This document shows, piece after piece, positions 1-11,321 of a stretch of 64,000 nucleotides of DNA (position 1 is its first letter; each line of letters opens with the position of its first letter). This stretch comes from Isoetes taiwanensis (taxonomy: Eukaryota; Streptophyta; Lycopodiopsida; Isoetales; Isoetaceae). The stretch covers positions 2,606,001 through 2,670,000 of the forward strand of contig JAJEKV010000039.1 of NCBI GenBank assembly GCA_021234155.1, read 5' to 3'. The notes beneath the pieces were generated by a model. The model searched no databases. It had not been told where the DNA came from and was given only the letters and a program-made list of their open reading frames with translations. Position numbers and translations under genes: made by a program.

Positions 1-555
1 GCTAGTTCTAAAGGCAGGGAAACCACAGAAGCGACAGCAGACCTTACAAGTGACGATGACAAGGCCAGGCAGTTAGAGGCGATGAGCAAACTGAAGAAAT
101 ATGCCGACAAGTATCCACTGGGCCTCAGCTTCACCCATCCAGTCAACGTGGACAGGCTTTTTAGGTCCACTAAAGCTATTTATATCAGCAGAAGGTATGA
201 CAAGCAGCACTCCTTGGAGATATTGAACAGCATGATCGAAAATCCAGGGCAGGTGCCAATGCCTGCAGATGTAGTGCCATACGATACCAGAAAAAAAAAT
301 GTAATCATTTGGAGCAAGCTGGAGGACTTCATCGAGAACCCAGACATACATTTTATGATAATAGATGGCCAGCATTCAATAGAGGCCCAGAAGATTCTCA
401 TCAAGAAGGCACAGCATACTGGGAATCAGTTGTTCTATAGGCTGTATTCTGTCAGAAACTGCCGGTTCCTGAGCGGCTCAACAACGCCTGCCGAACTAGC
501 CGAAATAAGCGCACTACTAAATGACATGGGAAAAACTTTCTTATACAAAAGGTAA
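1..555 (+). CDS. 3' part of an unrecognised gene with a DGQHS motif
   Basis: The frame is open from base 1 to a TAA at 553-555, so the 5' end lies outside the window; the first internal ATG is at 82. From that ATG the product is 157 residues, mainly charged and helical. The most telling segment is IIDGQHSIEAQK near residue 95. It recalls the DGQHR motif of a bacterial protein family that includes DndB (established knowledge), but that link is inference from one motif. The end is enriched in small polar residues and closes with a basic tail. I do not recognise the protein. Codon use is even and there are no internal stops, unlike the wrecked sequence downstream. A palindrome array begins 34 bases after the stop. 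It could be the last exon of a host gene or part of an unclassified transposon. Confidence 0.5.
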   Translation, partial: ASSKGRETTEATADLTSDDDKARQLEAMSKLKKYADKYPLGLSFTHPVNVDRLFRSTKAIYISRRYDKQHSLEILNSMIENPGQVPMPADVVPYDTRKKNVIIWSKLEDFIENPDIHFMIIDGQHSIEAQKILIKKAQHTGNQLFYRLYSVRNCRFLSGSTTPAELAEISALLNDMGKTFLYKR

Positions 556-588
556 TTCTCTTCCTACATTTTTATTTTTCGTATTACC

Positions 589-980
589 AAATCGCGCCAA
601 GCGAGATTTCATAGTAGAAGGCAATCCTGGCCAGGCGCGATTTGCCTTCTCTAAATAGAAAAGAGTTCCTGGGATGGTAGACGTTTCCCATCAAATAAGC
701 AAATCGCGCCTGGCGCGATTTCATATTAGAATACAAATTGAGCCACGCGCGATTTGCCTAGCCTAAGAAGACATGGCTGTCCTTGAAGATAGCCGTTTCT
801 TCTCAAAGTAGGCAAACTGCACGTGGCGCAATTTGTATGCTAATATGAAATCGCGCCAGGCGCGATTTGCTTATACGACTAGAACCATTTACTATTTTAA
901 AAACCCTTTGCTATTTAGAGAAGGCAAATCGCGCCTGGCGCGATTTGCCTTCTAATATGAAATCGCGCGTGGCGTGATTT
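589..980. repeat. Array of eight 21-base GC-rich palindromes
   Basis: Arms AAATCGCGCC and GGCGCGATTT flank a single central base. Clean copies lie at 701-721, 848-868 and 926-946. Variant copies lie at 589-609, about 621-645, 733-758, 813-835 and 960-980. The copy at 919-953 extends to a 35-base palindrome. Spacers are AT-rich and share short words such as CTAATATGAAA. Each unit could form a strong hairpin. No coding frame crosses the array. Confidence 0.85.
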
Positions 981-1404
981 TAAAGTAGAAGGAATGTTTG
1001 AATTCACGATTATAAAGCTAACGAAGTTATTCCTTGCAGTCCCTATATAGAGCAACTTCGGCATGCTCGGAACCAGTGGATTGAATATGGGAAGCCAATG
1101 CCTACCAGACATTGGGGCCACCCAAAAGCCCGAATTCAAGTTGTTTGGAAAGGACACTTAGTCGACTATAATACGGACAAGACCAAGAGCACCGATCAAA
1201 GAAAAAAAAAAAGGAGATGAAAAGGGTGATGTTTGCCAAGAACCAACTGTACCCAAGGATGCCTCGCAAGATAGTTTTGCTTCGGATCCCGTGATGGGAG
1301 AAATGGAATGAATTCTCGGGACGCCACGTGGAGAAGAAGTTGCCGATTCACAAGGAAGATTTCCTCCCGTTGACACATCAATTTTTGATATCCATATAAC
1401 GTAG

Positions 1405-1710
1405 ATGAGGAAGGCCCGTGGATTGGAAGATCAAGAACTCATCTCAGCCCCGGATAGGTTAATCGAAAAAGGAAATCCTTTACAAGAAAAAACTCAAAGA
1501 ACAAAGGCTATGGAATCCTTTGAAGATGCATGCGGCGAAATGAAGAATATTAGAGTGCTCAAGAAGGCAGCTTTGGTGAGGAATTGCAAAGGCTTACATC
1601 GAGTGGTCGTTCTCGGAGTTAGGACTAATGCAAAAGTATAACGCCTCCAACGGCGACCTAAAGAAGTATGTATTTTGGTCCAAGGACTTTGTCAAGCAGC
1701 CAGGTTGAAG
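1405..1710 (+). pseudogene. Decayed coding remnant, unknown family
   Basis: A short open frame at 1405-1641 is followed, in another frame, by a coding-like stretch at about 1590-1709 that includes KKYVFWSKDFVKQPG and then a TGA. Coding signal switches frame within about 60 bases, as expected of an old gene with small indels. I cannot name the family. It may belong with the DGQHS gene upstream, because both are lysine-rich and share aromatic WSK-type words, but that is inference. Confidence 0.35.
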
Positions 1711-2223
1711 AACGTTGCAAAGATCGAGTGGGATTCACACAAAAGTTGCATCCGACTTGAAACGAAGTCGCGTTGGTGAAGCGGACTTTGAGACGGAATC
1801 CACGCTTTTTATCAAGTGTCCACCGGTTTCAAGTGTGCCTTGTCGGCGGGTGAAGGTCCTCATGATATCACACTCTTCGTGCTTGATAGCCGAGGCCCCG
1901 ATGGTCACTTGAAGACTATAATACGCTCTTCAACATATGCAAAGGTGGTTGCACGACGTAAAATGCATTACACAATCGTCACTATATGTCCCTCCCATGT
2001 CCTATGCATATGCTCTAAGTGCTTGCAAATGACTTAGAATGCGGAAAGTCATAATGACAGCATCCTCATAGATGAAACCAAGGACGGTGACTTGACTTCA
2101 AAGACAAAGAAGTAAAATTTCTCATGTGCTTATTATTATGATAGCCATGATGGATGATAAGGAATATGAAAGGCTTAAGGGAAAAGCGATGGAGAGAAAC
2201 TAGCATGGCGGTGCTATCGCTAG

Positions 2224-2511
2224 ATGAACGATCCTGCGAAACATCTTCTATCCGAGCAAGAAGACAAGGGGAAGGCTATCAAGATCGTGGAAGAGTTAGA
2301 GGAGGAAGAGGAGGATGAGGAAGAAAACGAGGGCGACCCGGTTCTTGTGGGCCACATTAAGTATGAGCTCCTAACTTCACATAAGGGGAAGCTAAACAAG
2401 AACGGGTTCTCTATGGACCTTTCCCCTCAGATCTCATTGAAGCATTTTGTCCATTGGGAACAACTTACCGGGAACTTCACGTTGGAGGTTACATCGGTAG
2501 AGAAGCTTTGA
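2224..2511 (+). pseudogene. Acidic open frame, probable gene remnant
   Basis: This is a 95-codon frame with an ATG start. Its first third is strongly acidic (a run of about 14 mostly Glu/Asp residues around residues 26-40); the rest is mixed (KYELLTSHKGKLNKNG, then SLKHFVHWEQLTGNF). The acidic tract may simply reflect a GAGGAAGAG-type purine repeat. No domain is recognised. The frames on either side are broken, so I treat it as part of the same decayed locus as the neighbouring remnants. Confidence 0.3.
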
Positions 2512-3074
2512 AGTTAGCAAGGAAATGCCGAGGCGTCGTCTCCGATGATCGAGCCGTAAATTTTTGGACCTCTTCTTTGAGAAAGTACTAGAGGAAGCCC
2601 CTAGGGGACCAATCGGCAAGCAAAAACAAAGCTTCTAGCTCTAAGGCCGAAATACCTTCAGATTTGCTTAAGGAACGGAGATTCCGAGACGAGGCATTGC
2701 TTGGCTCCAACATCATGGATGACATGGACGAAAGCGGTGCAGATCTCCAAGTACCTATCGACATGCCATGAACATCCTTGGTCCCGAAAATATAGACCGT
2801 GATGACAATGCCAAGGATGATGATAATAACAATAATGATGATGAAGCGGACTCCAAATCGATAACACTAGCCAGTTAAGCGTAAAGAGTAATGAACTATC
2901 AAAGCGTAGTTCACACCGCATGCATCTCAACCGATGTGGTTGGTGCTTCTAGCGCACCGGAGGCAACTCGTAATAAAGATGCAAGGGATGAAGAGAACAC
3001 GGGAATGATGAAGACGAAAGGTATCGTGACAATGTTCCTTTTTTATATCCATGCATTTTACAAACTAGAAGCAT

Positions 3075-3170
3075 ATAGAAATCGCGCTGGCGCGCGATTC
3101 GTGAGTTTCCTAGAGCATACTTTTGAATTATGTTGACATGCATCATTAATGAAATCGCTACCGGGCGCTG
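3075..3170. repeat. Isolated diverged copies of the GC palindrome
   Basis: Two degenerate relatives of the 589-980 palindrome occur here: AAATCGCGCTGGCGCGCGATT at about 3079-3099, and a weaker one beginning GAAATCGCTACCGGGCGC at about 3149. Further half-sites are visible near 4394 and 4697. The unit is therefore scattered through the first 4.7 kb, not confined to the array. Confidence 0.5.
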
Positions 3171-3483
3171 CTTTTTGTTTTCCATTTCTTTCATCTCATA
3201 CGTTATTGTTCTCCTTACGTAAAAATGATTTGGCTTCCCAAAAGTATCGGTCTTTGATTTGAATGGTGTGCTATGTAGAACATTACCTAAAGCCCAGTTT
3301 GAAAAGTCATGGTATGCGCAACAACCATTTGAGACACGTACCAAATATGTTTACCCGCGCCCTTATCTGAAGGAGATGTTGGACCAGGCCTTCATTGTGT
3401 TTTCACAGTGCAATTTGGTCATCCATGGAGCATAGTAATATACGAGGATGTTTTGAAAGTAGTGCCTCGAGCTAAATAGAAAT

Positions 3484-3858
3484 TGAAGGCCCATCCGGGA
3501 TCAAAGCAAATGTGCTTCATTCACAAACCCTAAAGAACCGGACAGTAAAAAGATATTTGTGAAATGCTTGCGCAACATGATGGATGCCCTAGGTGTTGAG
3601 GATAAGGAAGGCATGATCATCGTGGATGATGACGCTCTAAAGTGTTGCTTCAATCAGTCACAGTCATTGAATCCGCCACCCTATCATCCTCAAGATTTTG
3701 ACAAAGATGACTTCCTGCTTCGCTTTGTTAGTGTCCTGCAGGAAATAGCTTCAGGAAAAACGGTCGAAGAGATACAAACACTATACCCGCAACTTGATCG
3801 GACAGGGGAAATTGACAGGGACCTTGAGAAAATCGTTCTAGAAAGGGAACTTTTTTGA
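3484..3858 (+). pseudogene. Coding fragment of unknown family, 3' end of a decayed locus
   Basis: A frame open from about 3484 to the stop at 3856-3858 reads as good coding sequence of about 124 residues. It opens with RDQSKCASFTNPKEP, continues through VKCLRNMMDALGVEDKEG and DDDALKCCFNQSQ, and ends in an acidic helix. No ATG precedes the conserved-looking part, so this is an exon or a truncated gene. No family is recognised. The stretch 1.4-3.9 kb may be one old gene broken by indels; this is its best-preserved segment. Confidence 0.4.
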
Positions 3859-5005
3859 TATATATGTATACAGGAAATACACTTTCCAAAACGTTTTGAA
3901 TATGAAATATACTTTATACGAAAGGTTTTGAATATATATTGTGTTCTTTTATCAGCATTATTGGTTCTGTGTACGTATTGTTTTTTTATATTATGTGTAC
4001 GGTTTGCTATACTTGCAATAATTTGTATGTATATACCAATAATTTAATTTAGGTGTATAAATAGGTATGCATGAAATTGGCCCCGAATCGGCTTCTGCCT
4101 CCTTCTCCTTGTTATTATGGCACATTCTATTACCCGCAAGATGAACCATGCGGACCTCTGCGCAGTGCCGCGAAGCTAGATATAGAACTTCGTGGATCGG
4201 CTTGATATCGTTGCTATGAATCCCCGCCCGCTTCTATCCCGATCCCTTTGATGTTGTAATCCATCTTATATGGAATCCGAGCATGGTTTGTTCATGATCG
4301 ACAGATCTCGTGACCGCCGCTACTTGCCCGAGGGCGATGAATCTGATTAGTTTTGTAGTTTATGTTCTAGTATAATGCGTTATTTATGCCAAGCAAATCG
4401 CCCACGCCGCATTTTGAACCACAAAAAATCTCGTTTTGTAGCAACTTGCTTGTTGTTATTTTTACTCGTAAAAGCATTACAATTTCAATGTTTAGATTTC
4501 GTTGTCGTCCGTGAATGTGCGAATTAATAGGCAATTTCCTGCTTTTTCAACTGCCTACATTCTGTCATAATATGGGTCATTTGCATCGAATATTTGAATG
4601 CCTTTGCATTTTCACATAAAATGCATATTCCCAGCTCGAAAATGAACACAGTGCAAAAGTGTGGTTAATTCAATATAATGGTCAATAAAATGCTTATACG
4701 GCGCGATTTTGGAATAGACATAATCCCAATTTAATTGAATGATGGTTTTAATGCTTAGAATTAAATTTCTACGGCTCTTATTGAAGAGCTTTTTCCAGAA
4801 AAGGATTTTTTTTTTTTTTTTTGTTCTTAGCTCTTCCTCCGACGATCTTCTTTTCATTTGGTGATTGAGGAAGGCCTACAATTGATCCAGGAAACGTTTT
4901 ATAGAGGCAAACAGGTACAGAGAAACTCTTTCGGAGTTCGGCTTCAATTTCGCTTCATTTTCTTTAGCTTTTTAACTGTTTGAAAGCTCCATGATTTTTA
5001 TGCAG
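3859..5005. other. AT-rich sequence without a recognisable gene
   Basis: No coding frame is convincing here. The stretch holds TA-rich runs at 3860-4080, a poly-T run at about 4806-4822, and half-copies of the GC palindrome near 4394 and 4697. A GT-flanked purine-rich stretch at about 4824-4912 could be an upstream exon of the SGF29-like locus, but its reading frame does not resemble that family. Confidence 0.5.
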
Positions 5006-5044
5006 AAGCAAAAACTCTTGCAGAATCTGAGGAGAGGTTTGCCT

Positions 5045-5052
5045 ATTCTTTT
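5045..5052. repeat. Left 8-bp target-site duplication of the hAT element
   Basis: ATTCTTTT immediately precedes the CAGGG terminus and recurs exactly at 10421-10428. Eight base pairs is the length produced by hAT transposases. Confidence 0.95.
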
Positions 5053-7176
5053 CAGGGAAAAAATTAAGGACACTATATTTTTAAAGTGATGAAATAGACT
5101 TGGCTAAACTAGGTCCAAAGTTGAGGTCAAAGCTTCTAATGTTTAGCTAAACTTTCTATTTTTTGCCGCTGTAATTTTCTTTTGTTTGGCTAAACTTCAG
5201 TTATAAAAATAAAAAAATTTCTATTGTTTGGCGATTCTATACGAAATTCAGGACCCAAATATTAGCTGGAAAGAACTTTGATGTGGTTTTTTTCATAAGT
5301 GGCATAATGGCCCTCGAGATGGAAATTACCTAGTATATACTTCAAAAGTAGTGTGGCCAACATGATTAAGTTAACATCGCCCCTAGTGTCTAGAGTTTTT
5401 CCATCACATTCTCTCACATGGGTTTCCCCCTACATGCAATCCAAAAAAATTAACATGCATGACTTCTAAATCCTACAATGTTTATGGTAAAAAGGGGTTT
5501 GATGCAAGTTGCAAAACTTCCCATGGAGGTATTTCCTACTCCAAGAGGAGACATTTATAAGTCATTTGTAAGTAAAGGGATTGAATTTGAATTAAGTAAA
5601 GAGGGGACATTGAATTTGAAGCAAGGGAATAAGGAATTTTATTCATAAAACGCGAGTTTGGGTATAACTTACAATCAGGCAGCCCGTGGCCACCATGGTT
5701 ACGCCATAGCTCAAGAGCTTATAAGCCTCTATAGAAATTCAATTAATGGGCATAAAACAATTAAGCTCTTAAGCTTATAATCTTTTTTTAAGAGTGCATC
5801 AAAATTGTAGTTCAATCTTTCCATACAAAAATCATAGAATAACTTCTTCTAACAAGTGTATTAATTCTTATCACACTGCTTCTTACTGACTAGACAAGTT
5901 TGTCATTCTCAGTTATGGCAGTTCCAATACGATACCTTATAACTTCTTATACATAAATGGAGCATTGCCTACCTTATTATGTAGGGTCCTTGTTTTTTAT
6001 GAGCATACAAACGCGAGTTTTAGGCAGCCCGTTTGGGTATACAATGAATGAATATTATGAATGTAATTGTTAATGGCAAAATTTCCCATTTAGTTCGAAA
6101 TATGAACTGGGAAGATAGATCGGATTGAACTCGGAAAGGATAGAAAAGATCCGACTCTGTTCCGGAAACTCTGTTCCGCAAATGGATGGAGTCTATATTA
6201 AATTTTTGGCTGCAACTACACTCAGTAAAATTCCTAGCAACTACACCCAATCCGGCTGACAGTAGCCTTGCCAGTCACAGTAAATATTAAGGTAATGGCC
6301 ATGCTCATTCATAATCATAACATCAGAAGACTTTAGACAAGAATACAGTAGAAATGAACAGTGTTTCGTTCAAAAGGAAAAGTCTGACCTTATAGTTCTC
6401 TTCATGCACATCACAGAGATTATTTCGGCTGATGTAAAGAATCTCAAGAATCTTGTCTGCTAAATCACATGAACCCTGTTTCTACACCATTTCTACCTGT
6501 TTAAAAATTTATCTATTGCCATGGCTAACTAGCAATACAAGATATTGACACATGCAAAAAATAATTAATGGCAATGGCTATAAGTCTGCTGGTTTTCAAC
6601 ATATCCATGCCTGCATGCATGTTAACTTGTAAATCTGAGACAAACCTGAAAAGAAGCAGAGAAAACCAGAAAAACCTTAGTATCTATGTGACATTCTAAA
6701 TCGTCAGTTACATACATATAATAAACCTCAAATGCAAAAAAACAAAGCAGTATCTTATGGTTTAGATGGATTGAAAGGCTTGGGGTTCTGAAACTACTCT
6801 GCAATGCATATTCTAGAAGACATACTCACTCTTGAAACTGTTCTTGAATAGAAGATTGCGAACTTTCTCTCATGTATTATGTGATCAAATCAGCAGAACA
6901 GTAATATGTGCTTACCTTAGGTTCAACACCTGCATCATGATTATCACTGCAGCCAAACCACTGCAGTCACTAACATAGCTGCAACCATGTACACACAATT
7001 AGAATGCGCACAATAAGATAGAATATGATAGAAAGCAAATTAAGAAAGAACATACTCATTCAAAAGAATAAGAAGCGCCTATCCCATTGCCTTCTTCCAC
7101 ATCAAAACGTTCAGTTTGTTCATGCATTTCAGGAGCTAGAGAATGAACTTTACTTACCCCTCTGCGTTTGCAAGAA

Positions 7177-9648
7177 TCAGACCAAAGTTGGAAGGCCTTT
7201 TTCGTAAGGAAAATCATAAATAGTATGGTAGCAAGAATACAATCTCATTGTCGCATCCGTGTTCCCATCAAGTCCGTTCCTAAGCTTGTTCTTTATAAAA
7301 TTCATTGTGGAGAAACACCTCTCGCCTTGTACACTTTGCCCAATACCATGCACAAACATAACTCGCAAGTTTGAAATACTCGAGATGGCCACACGCAAAA
7401 GACTATTTGAGCTCAGCTTCCGCCATAAGCGAGTTACTGCACCAAATTCTAGCGGGTCCTCAAGTTCTGCAAACTGCTGGTACATTGTCTTTCCAAATAG
7501 AGGAGCTTGCTCCTTCAACTTATCATAATCTAGAAGTCCTTCAATCTGCCCATCACTAAAACGTTTTCTACCACAAAAGTTTTCTTCTATTACCTTACCT
7601 TTGGCAGTAAATGATTTTGCAATACCTTCCTCCGAAAGTGCATTGTTCCAACAAGGTGGAAAAAACAATGCCTATTGCATCCAACACTTCATCCGGTGGG
7701 AAACGAAAGCGTAACTCAACTGCCAAAGCATTTGCAACCTACAAATAATACTCAGTCTCAGAAATCAGAATTATGTAAGAGTGACGTGACCAAAATGAGA
7801 TACCTTTGCCATGTCGTGCTTGATCTTCTCCACAATCCAGCCAAAATCATCCCTTTTGAAATCTGATTTTATTGGACGATTGCCTCGTCCACGAGGCTTT
7901 TTCAGATATAATTTGATGTGCTTCTCTCTCACATCAGCACATAGTACATCCATTTCATTGTATGATAGAAAGGTGTCGACAGATCCAATTTGAACAAACT
8001 GGTTCCACAATTTGAAAGTTTTCTTATCACCTTTCTCAAAGCAGCTCTGCCCAGTCCTTACATCATCAACATACAAACTTTCAATTTGATTTTGCATCAT
8101 CTTTCTTGCAGTGGTATACTCTGGGATGAATATGTTTCCATCTTGGGAAATGGAAATCAAATAATGAAGCTTGTGCAGTAATGGTTCCAACGCAAACAAT
8201 GTGAACATTGTTTCTCCATCAGTCAAGAGGACATTAAGCTCACTTGCGCTGGTTGCCGTAGCTCCATCATCACTAAGTGTAAATTCATTAATTACAGCAA
8301 TCAAAGAGGCATATTCCTCGCACAAGCGTTTCACAGGAGCATACAAGGAAATCCATCGTGTGGCAACATCCTTTAATAACTTGTTTCCCTTGGTTATTCC
8401 ATCAGCAAAAGACTTGAATGTTGCACATCTCAAGGACTCTTACGTAAAAAACTTATATGCTTTCTTTATCAGCAATTCTACTTTATTAATGTTGGGAAAA
8501 TCTGAAATTACCTTGTATGCTAAGTTTGTGCGGTGGCTCATACAATGTATGACCTGCAAATAAGGTGCCAAATTGGTTTGGATTCTAACCCCCAGGCCAG
8601 TCCTATTTCCCTGCATCACGGATGCACCGTCTGCTCCAAAACATATTAACTTCTTGGCGCAGTCGCTTGCGCTCATATCAGCAACACTTGAAAGATGTTG
8701 AACAATGATGTTGTAGAGAGTTTCGGCATCAGAACTCATGCTCAATTTAAAAATGCCAACAAAATGTGATTTCCGTTCATAACAAACCACATTATAGAGG
8801 TGCATGGCAGCCCAACTTGTGTTATCCACGGCTGTAACTTCGTCCATAGATAATGACAAGAAAGTGGAGTTTTGAATCATGGTACGAAGCTCGCCTTGCA
8901 AGGCCTCATTCATGAAGCTCGCAAATTCCCATCCCACTGGAATGGACCAATGGAACACGGGACATGATGATAATTCAACGGATAAGAAAAGCTCTCTCAT
9001 TTGTGGATACTGTTTCATGGGTCTACCACTGTTAAGTAAGAAAAAAACAGCCCTCATTTGAATACCTTTTGGTCTTGCTCAGAAAATAGCTGCGCAGCCC
9101 ATCCAGCTCATATTTCTTCAAGTTCTTTTGATGTTTGTTTTCAGGTGCCCATTCGATAACTTCATGTTTTACTCCATTCTCATCTACTTTCATGGTCTTT
9201 TTCTTTCCATGATGTTTGCAAATATTGTCGTATTTGCATTGCATTGTATGCTCTCTCCCATATGCCCATGTGCAAATTTTACACTTTGCATATTCAATGC
9301 CCGCACTAAGTCGGGAAATTCAGCCAACCATTCCTTCTTGAATGCTCGTCCAATGACATAATCATTCTTTCTCTTTTTCCTCTCCTTCCTCGCCTTCCTA
9401 TTGTCAACTTCCCCATCTTTATTTTGCTGCTCCTCATTTTGACTACATGAAGATGGAGGGAGATCACTGTCTGTATCCTTAAAGGGCAGGGCATGTTCTA
9501 TTTCCATATGCATGGAGGACTCGCCAACTACCTGGCTGCTGGTGGAAGAGGCCACTACATCTCTTTCCTTATTCTTGTTTGACAAGAACTTCATAAGATC
9601 AGCTTGCCGCTTCATCTTATTGAAATCTGAAATGTACAGAAGAACCAA
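7177..9648 (-). pseudogene. hAT transposase with a few small lesions
   Basis: Segments in order on the minus strand: an N-terminal basic region and putative zinc finger (9648-9240 into 9244-9040, CKYDNICKHH), the RNase H-like catalytic core (SMDEVTAVDNTSW, then CFGADGASVMQGNRTG and CMSHRTNLAYKV, about 8500-8860), a middle region (KLLKDVATRWISLYAPVKRL), and the C-terminal dimerisation region with ERCFSTMNFIKNKLRN near 7290. A 65-base GT-AG intron at 7739-7803 joins HDMAK to VANALAVELRFRFPP in frame. Lesions: a 5-base CAATG duplication near 9240, one extra T in a T run near 9045, an in-frame TAA at 8440-8442, and one extra T in a T run near 7665. Translation probably starts at the ATG within NKMKRQADLMKF; an AG acceptor just upstream suggests a 5' UTR intron. 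The layout resembles ZNF862-like hAT proteins. Confidence 0.9.
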
Positions 9649-10406
9649 TATAAATAGTTATTCTTGAGGAGATGTACATATAAGTTTATGAAATATGAAA
9701 TCCAAGAGGGTACAGTTTACATAACTGCAGTGGTGATTTCTCGCAAAGGCTGGAGCTGCTGCCTTTGGAAGCGCTTTATAAGACTAAATCCTTTGCTTAA
9801 CACCAAATCCTGTAAACGGTTTTCAAAGGATTCAATGAAAATTTGGGACCCAAATGGGCTAATTTGACTAATGTGCTACAAAATTATTGTTTCAGATCAC
9901 AATCAACTAAATCTAGATAGAAATGCCTAAATCTAGATAGAAATTTCCAGAAAATGTAATTGCATTCGAAAGCAAAAGAGAATACCTGTCAAAAAATGAA
10001 ATGGTAAGGCTGACCTACTCTATTCAGATACCTGCAGTGAACCCTGTAATGCAACAAGGCCATGAGCAAATACAATTTTCACAATGAAGACGATGCTCAA
10101 AACCCCTTTTTTTTTCCTTCAAAGTTGATCCTACCTGGCGAAACTCCTAGGCAAAATCTTGGCCGAAATGTCCAGCTATTGGCGAATCCTTGCCTCTTTA
10201 TCTGTTTCTATGATTGGGGATTAAGCTAAACTGCTAACGGAATTGAGCTCCAAGACGATAGAGTTTGGCGAAATTCGTATGCGGTTCACCTTGGGCGCGA
10301 AATGACCTTGGCGAATTTTTTTTTTTTTCCCAAAAAAAATGCAATAGTTTAGCACTTTTTTTTTTTTTGAGGGCTAAAATTTCGCCATTTGGCTAAGTTT
10401 AGCCAC
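9649..10406. other. 5' region of the hAT transposase gene
   Basis: This stretch lies between the transposase start and the right terminus. It holds no convincing coding exon. It carries subterminal repeats (AAGCTAAACTGCTAAC near 10213, TTGGCGAAATTC near 10265, GGCTAAG/TTTAGCC near 10390) and T-rich runs near 10320 and 10360. It presumably contains the promoter and the 5' UTR intron of the transposase gene. Confidence 0.5.
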
Positions 10407-10420
10407 TAATTTTTTCCCTG

Positions 10421-10428
10421 ATTCTTTT
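10421..10428. repeat. Right 8-bp target-site duplication of the hAT element
   Basis: ATTCTTTT follows the right terminus directly and matches 5045-5052 at all eight positions. Confidence 0.95.
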
Positions 10429-11002
10429 ATATCCACTTTTAATATATTTGCTGGATTAGTTTGCATGATTTCTCTGTTATAGCTCATCCATGACTTTTCA
10501 AATGAATTTTGCGGTATCTCTAATTATTGCATTGCGCAACTCGATATTCTCATTTCACCGTCTCAAGCTGCTACACATTGCCGCAAACCAGGTATTTTCT
10601 TTATGTGCCAGATTTCAGTTCCTTAGTCATTGTATATAGTTTAGGCATGTTAGTTTTTAGATAAAATAGGATAGGGTTTCAAGAAACCATGCCTAATCTC
10701 TTACTGTGTTTGTCTCTTGATCTGGTTTGAACTCTTGGAAATGCTAATCCTAAAATTTGAGTGTTCTAGTTATTTTCTAATTTCTTTGTTTCGTGGGAAG
10801 TTTTGATTGTTATAATTCTATTGACTAAATTCTCATCTTTAGCAGGATTTGCAATAGCATAATGGTCATGACTAGGCACAACAGGGTTTTAATGCAAGAA
10901 CTTGTTGGAATTATTAAGATAATGTAGAGCCAAAGCGCAAAAGACTGAAGTTTGAAAATGATACCTCTAAGTTGAACTCGCCTACAAATCCTACTCAAAT
11001 GC

Positions 11003-11321
11003 GGGTGAAAGCATGCTACGGTGTACCACTTTTGGAACCCTCAAAAGTACCTACACTGGGTACTTTTAAAACTGGTACTTTCTGTTTTTTCTTTCCATTA
11101 AAATCTATCCAAAGGTTCTGAATTGAAGATCAATAACATGTCAATCTACAGTATTAGATAACAATACCATTAGAGACTATAATGAATGAATCAACTCTCA
11201 AACTTATTGTTTATTGAGACATTTATGCAAGTTCCTAGTACCCAGTGCTGGGTACTTTTCTGGGTAGTTTTCTACTCTCTAAAAAGAACTTTAGATGGTA
11301 CACCCTAGCATGCTTTCATCC
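11003..11321. mobile_element. MITE-like element 1, 319 bp, 4-bp target duplication ATGC
   Basis: The ends are inverted repeats beginning GGGTGAAAGCATGCTACGG on the left and GGATGAAAGCATGCTAGGG on the right (complement), 24 of 26 positions matching. ATGC occurs on both sides (10999-11002 and 11322-11325). Removing the element plus one ATGC joins the SGF29-like exon in frame (PTNPTQM to PADSPN), so the boundaries are confirmed by the host reading frame. The interior is AT-rich with repeated GGTACTTTT and AAAGTACC words and no coding capacity. A relative lies at 30849-31108. Confidence 0.93.

Larger units (their letters stand above)
5053..10420 (-). mobile_element. Complete hAT DNA transposon, 5368 bp
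   Basis: The terminal inverted repeats share CAGGGAAAAAATTA (5053-5066 and the complement of 10407-10420) and are flanked by identical 8-bp duplications ATTCTTTT. The element carries a minus-strand transposase at 7177-9648. Subterminal regions hold repeated GGCTAAAC, AGCTAAAC and TTGGCGA words (5099-5230 and 10200-10400), typical of transposase-binding sites in hAT elements. About 2 kb at 5231-7176 beyond the transposase 3' end shows no gene. The element sits in an intron of the SGF29-like pseudogene. Intact ends and few coding lesions suggest a recent insertion. Confidence 0.95.

Noticed and set aside
589-980. CRISPR-like array
   Set aside because: The repeats are palindromes at irregular spacing with related spacers, in a plant nuclear context with no cas-like genes.
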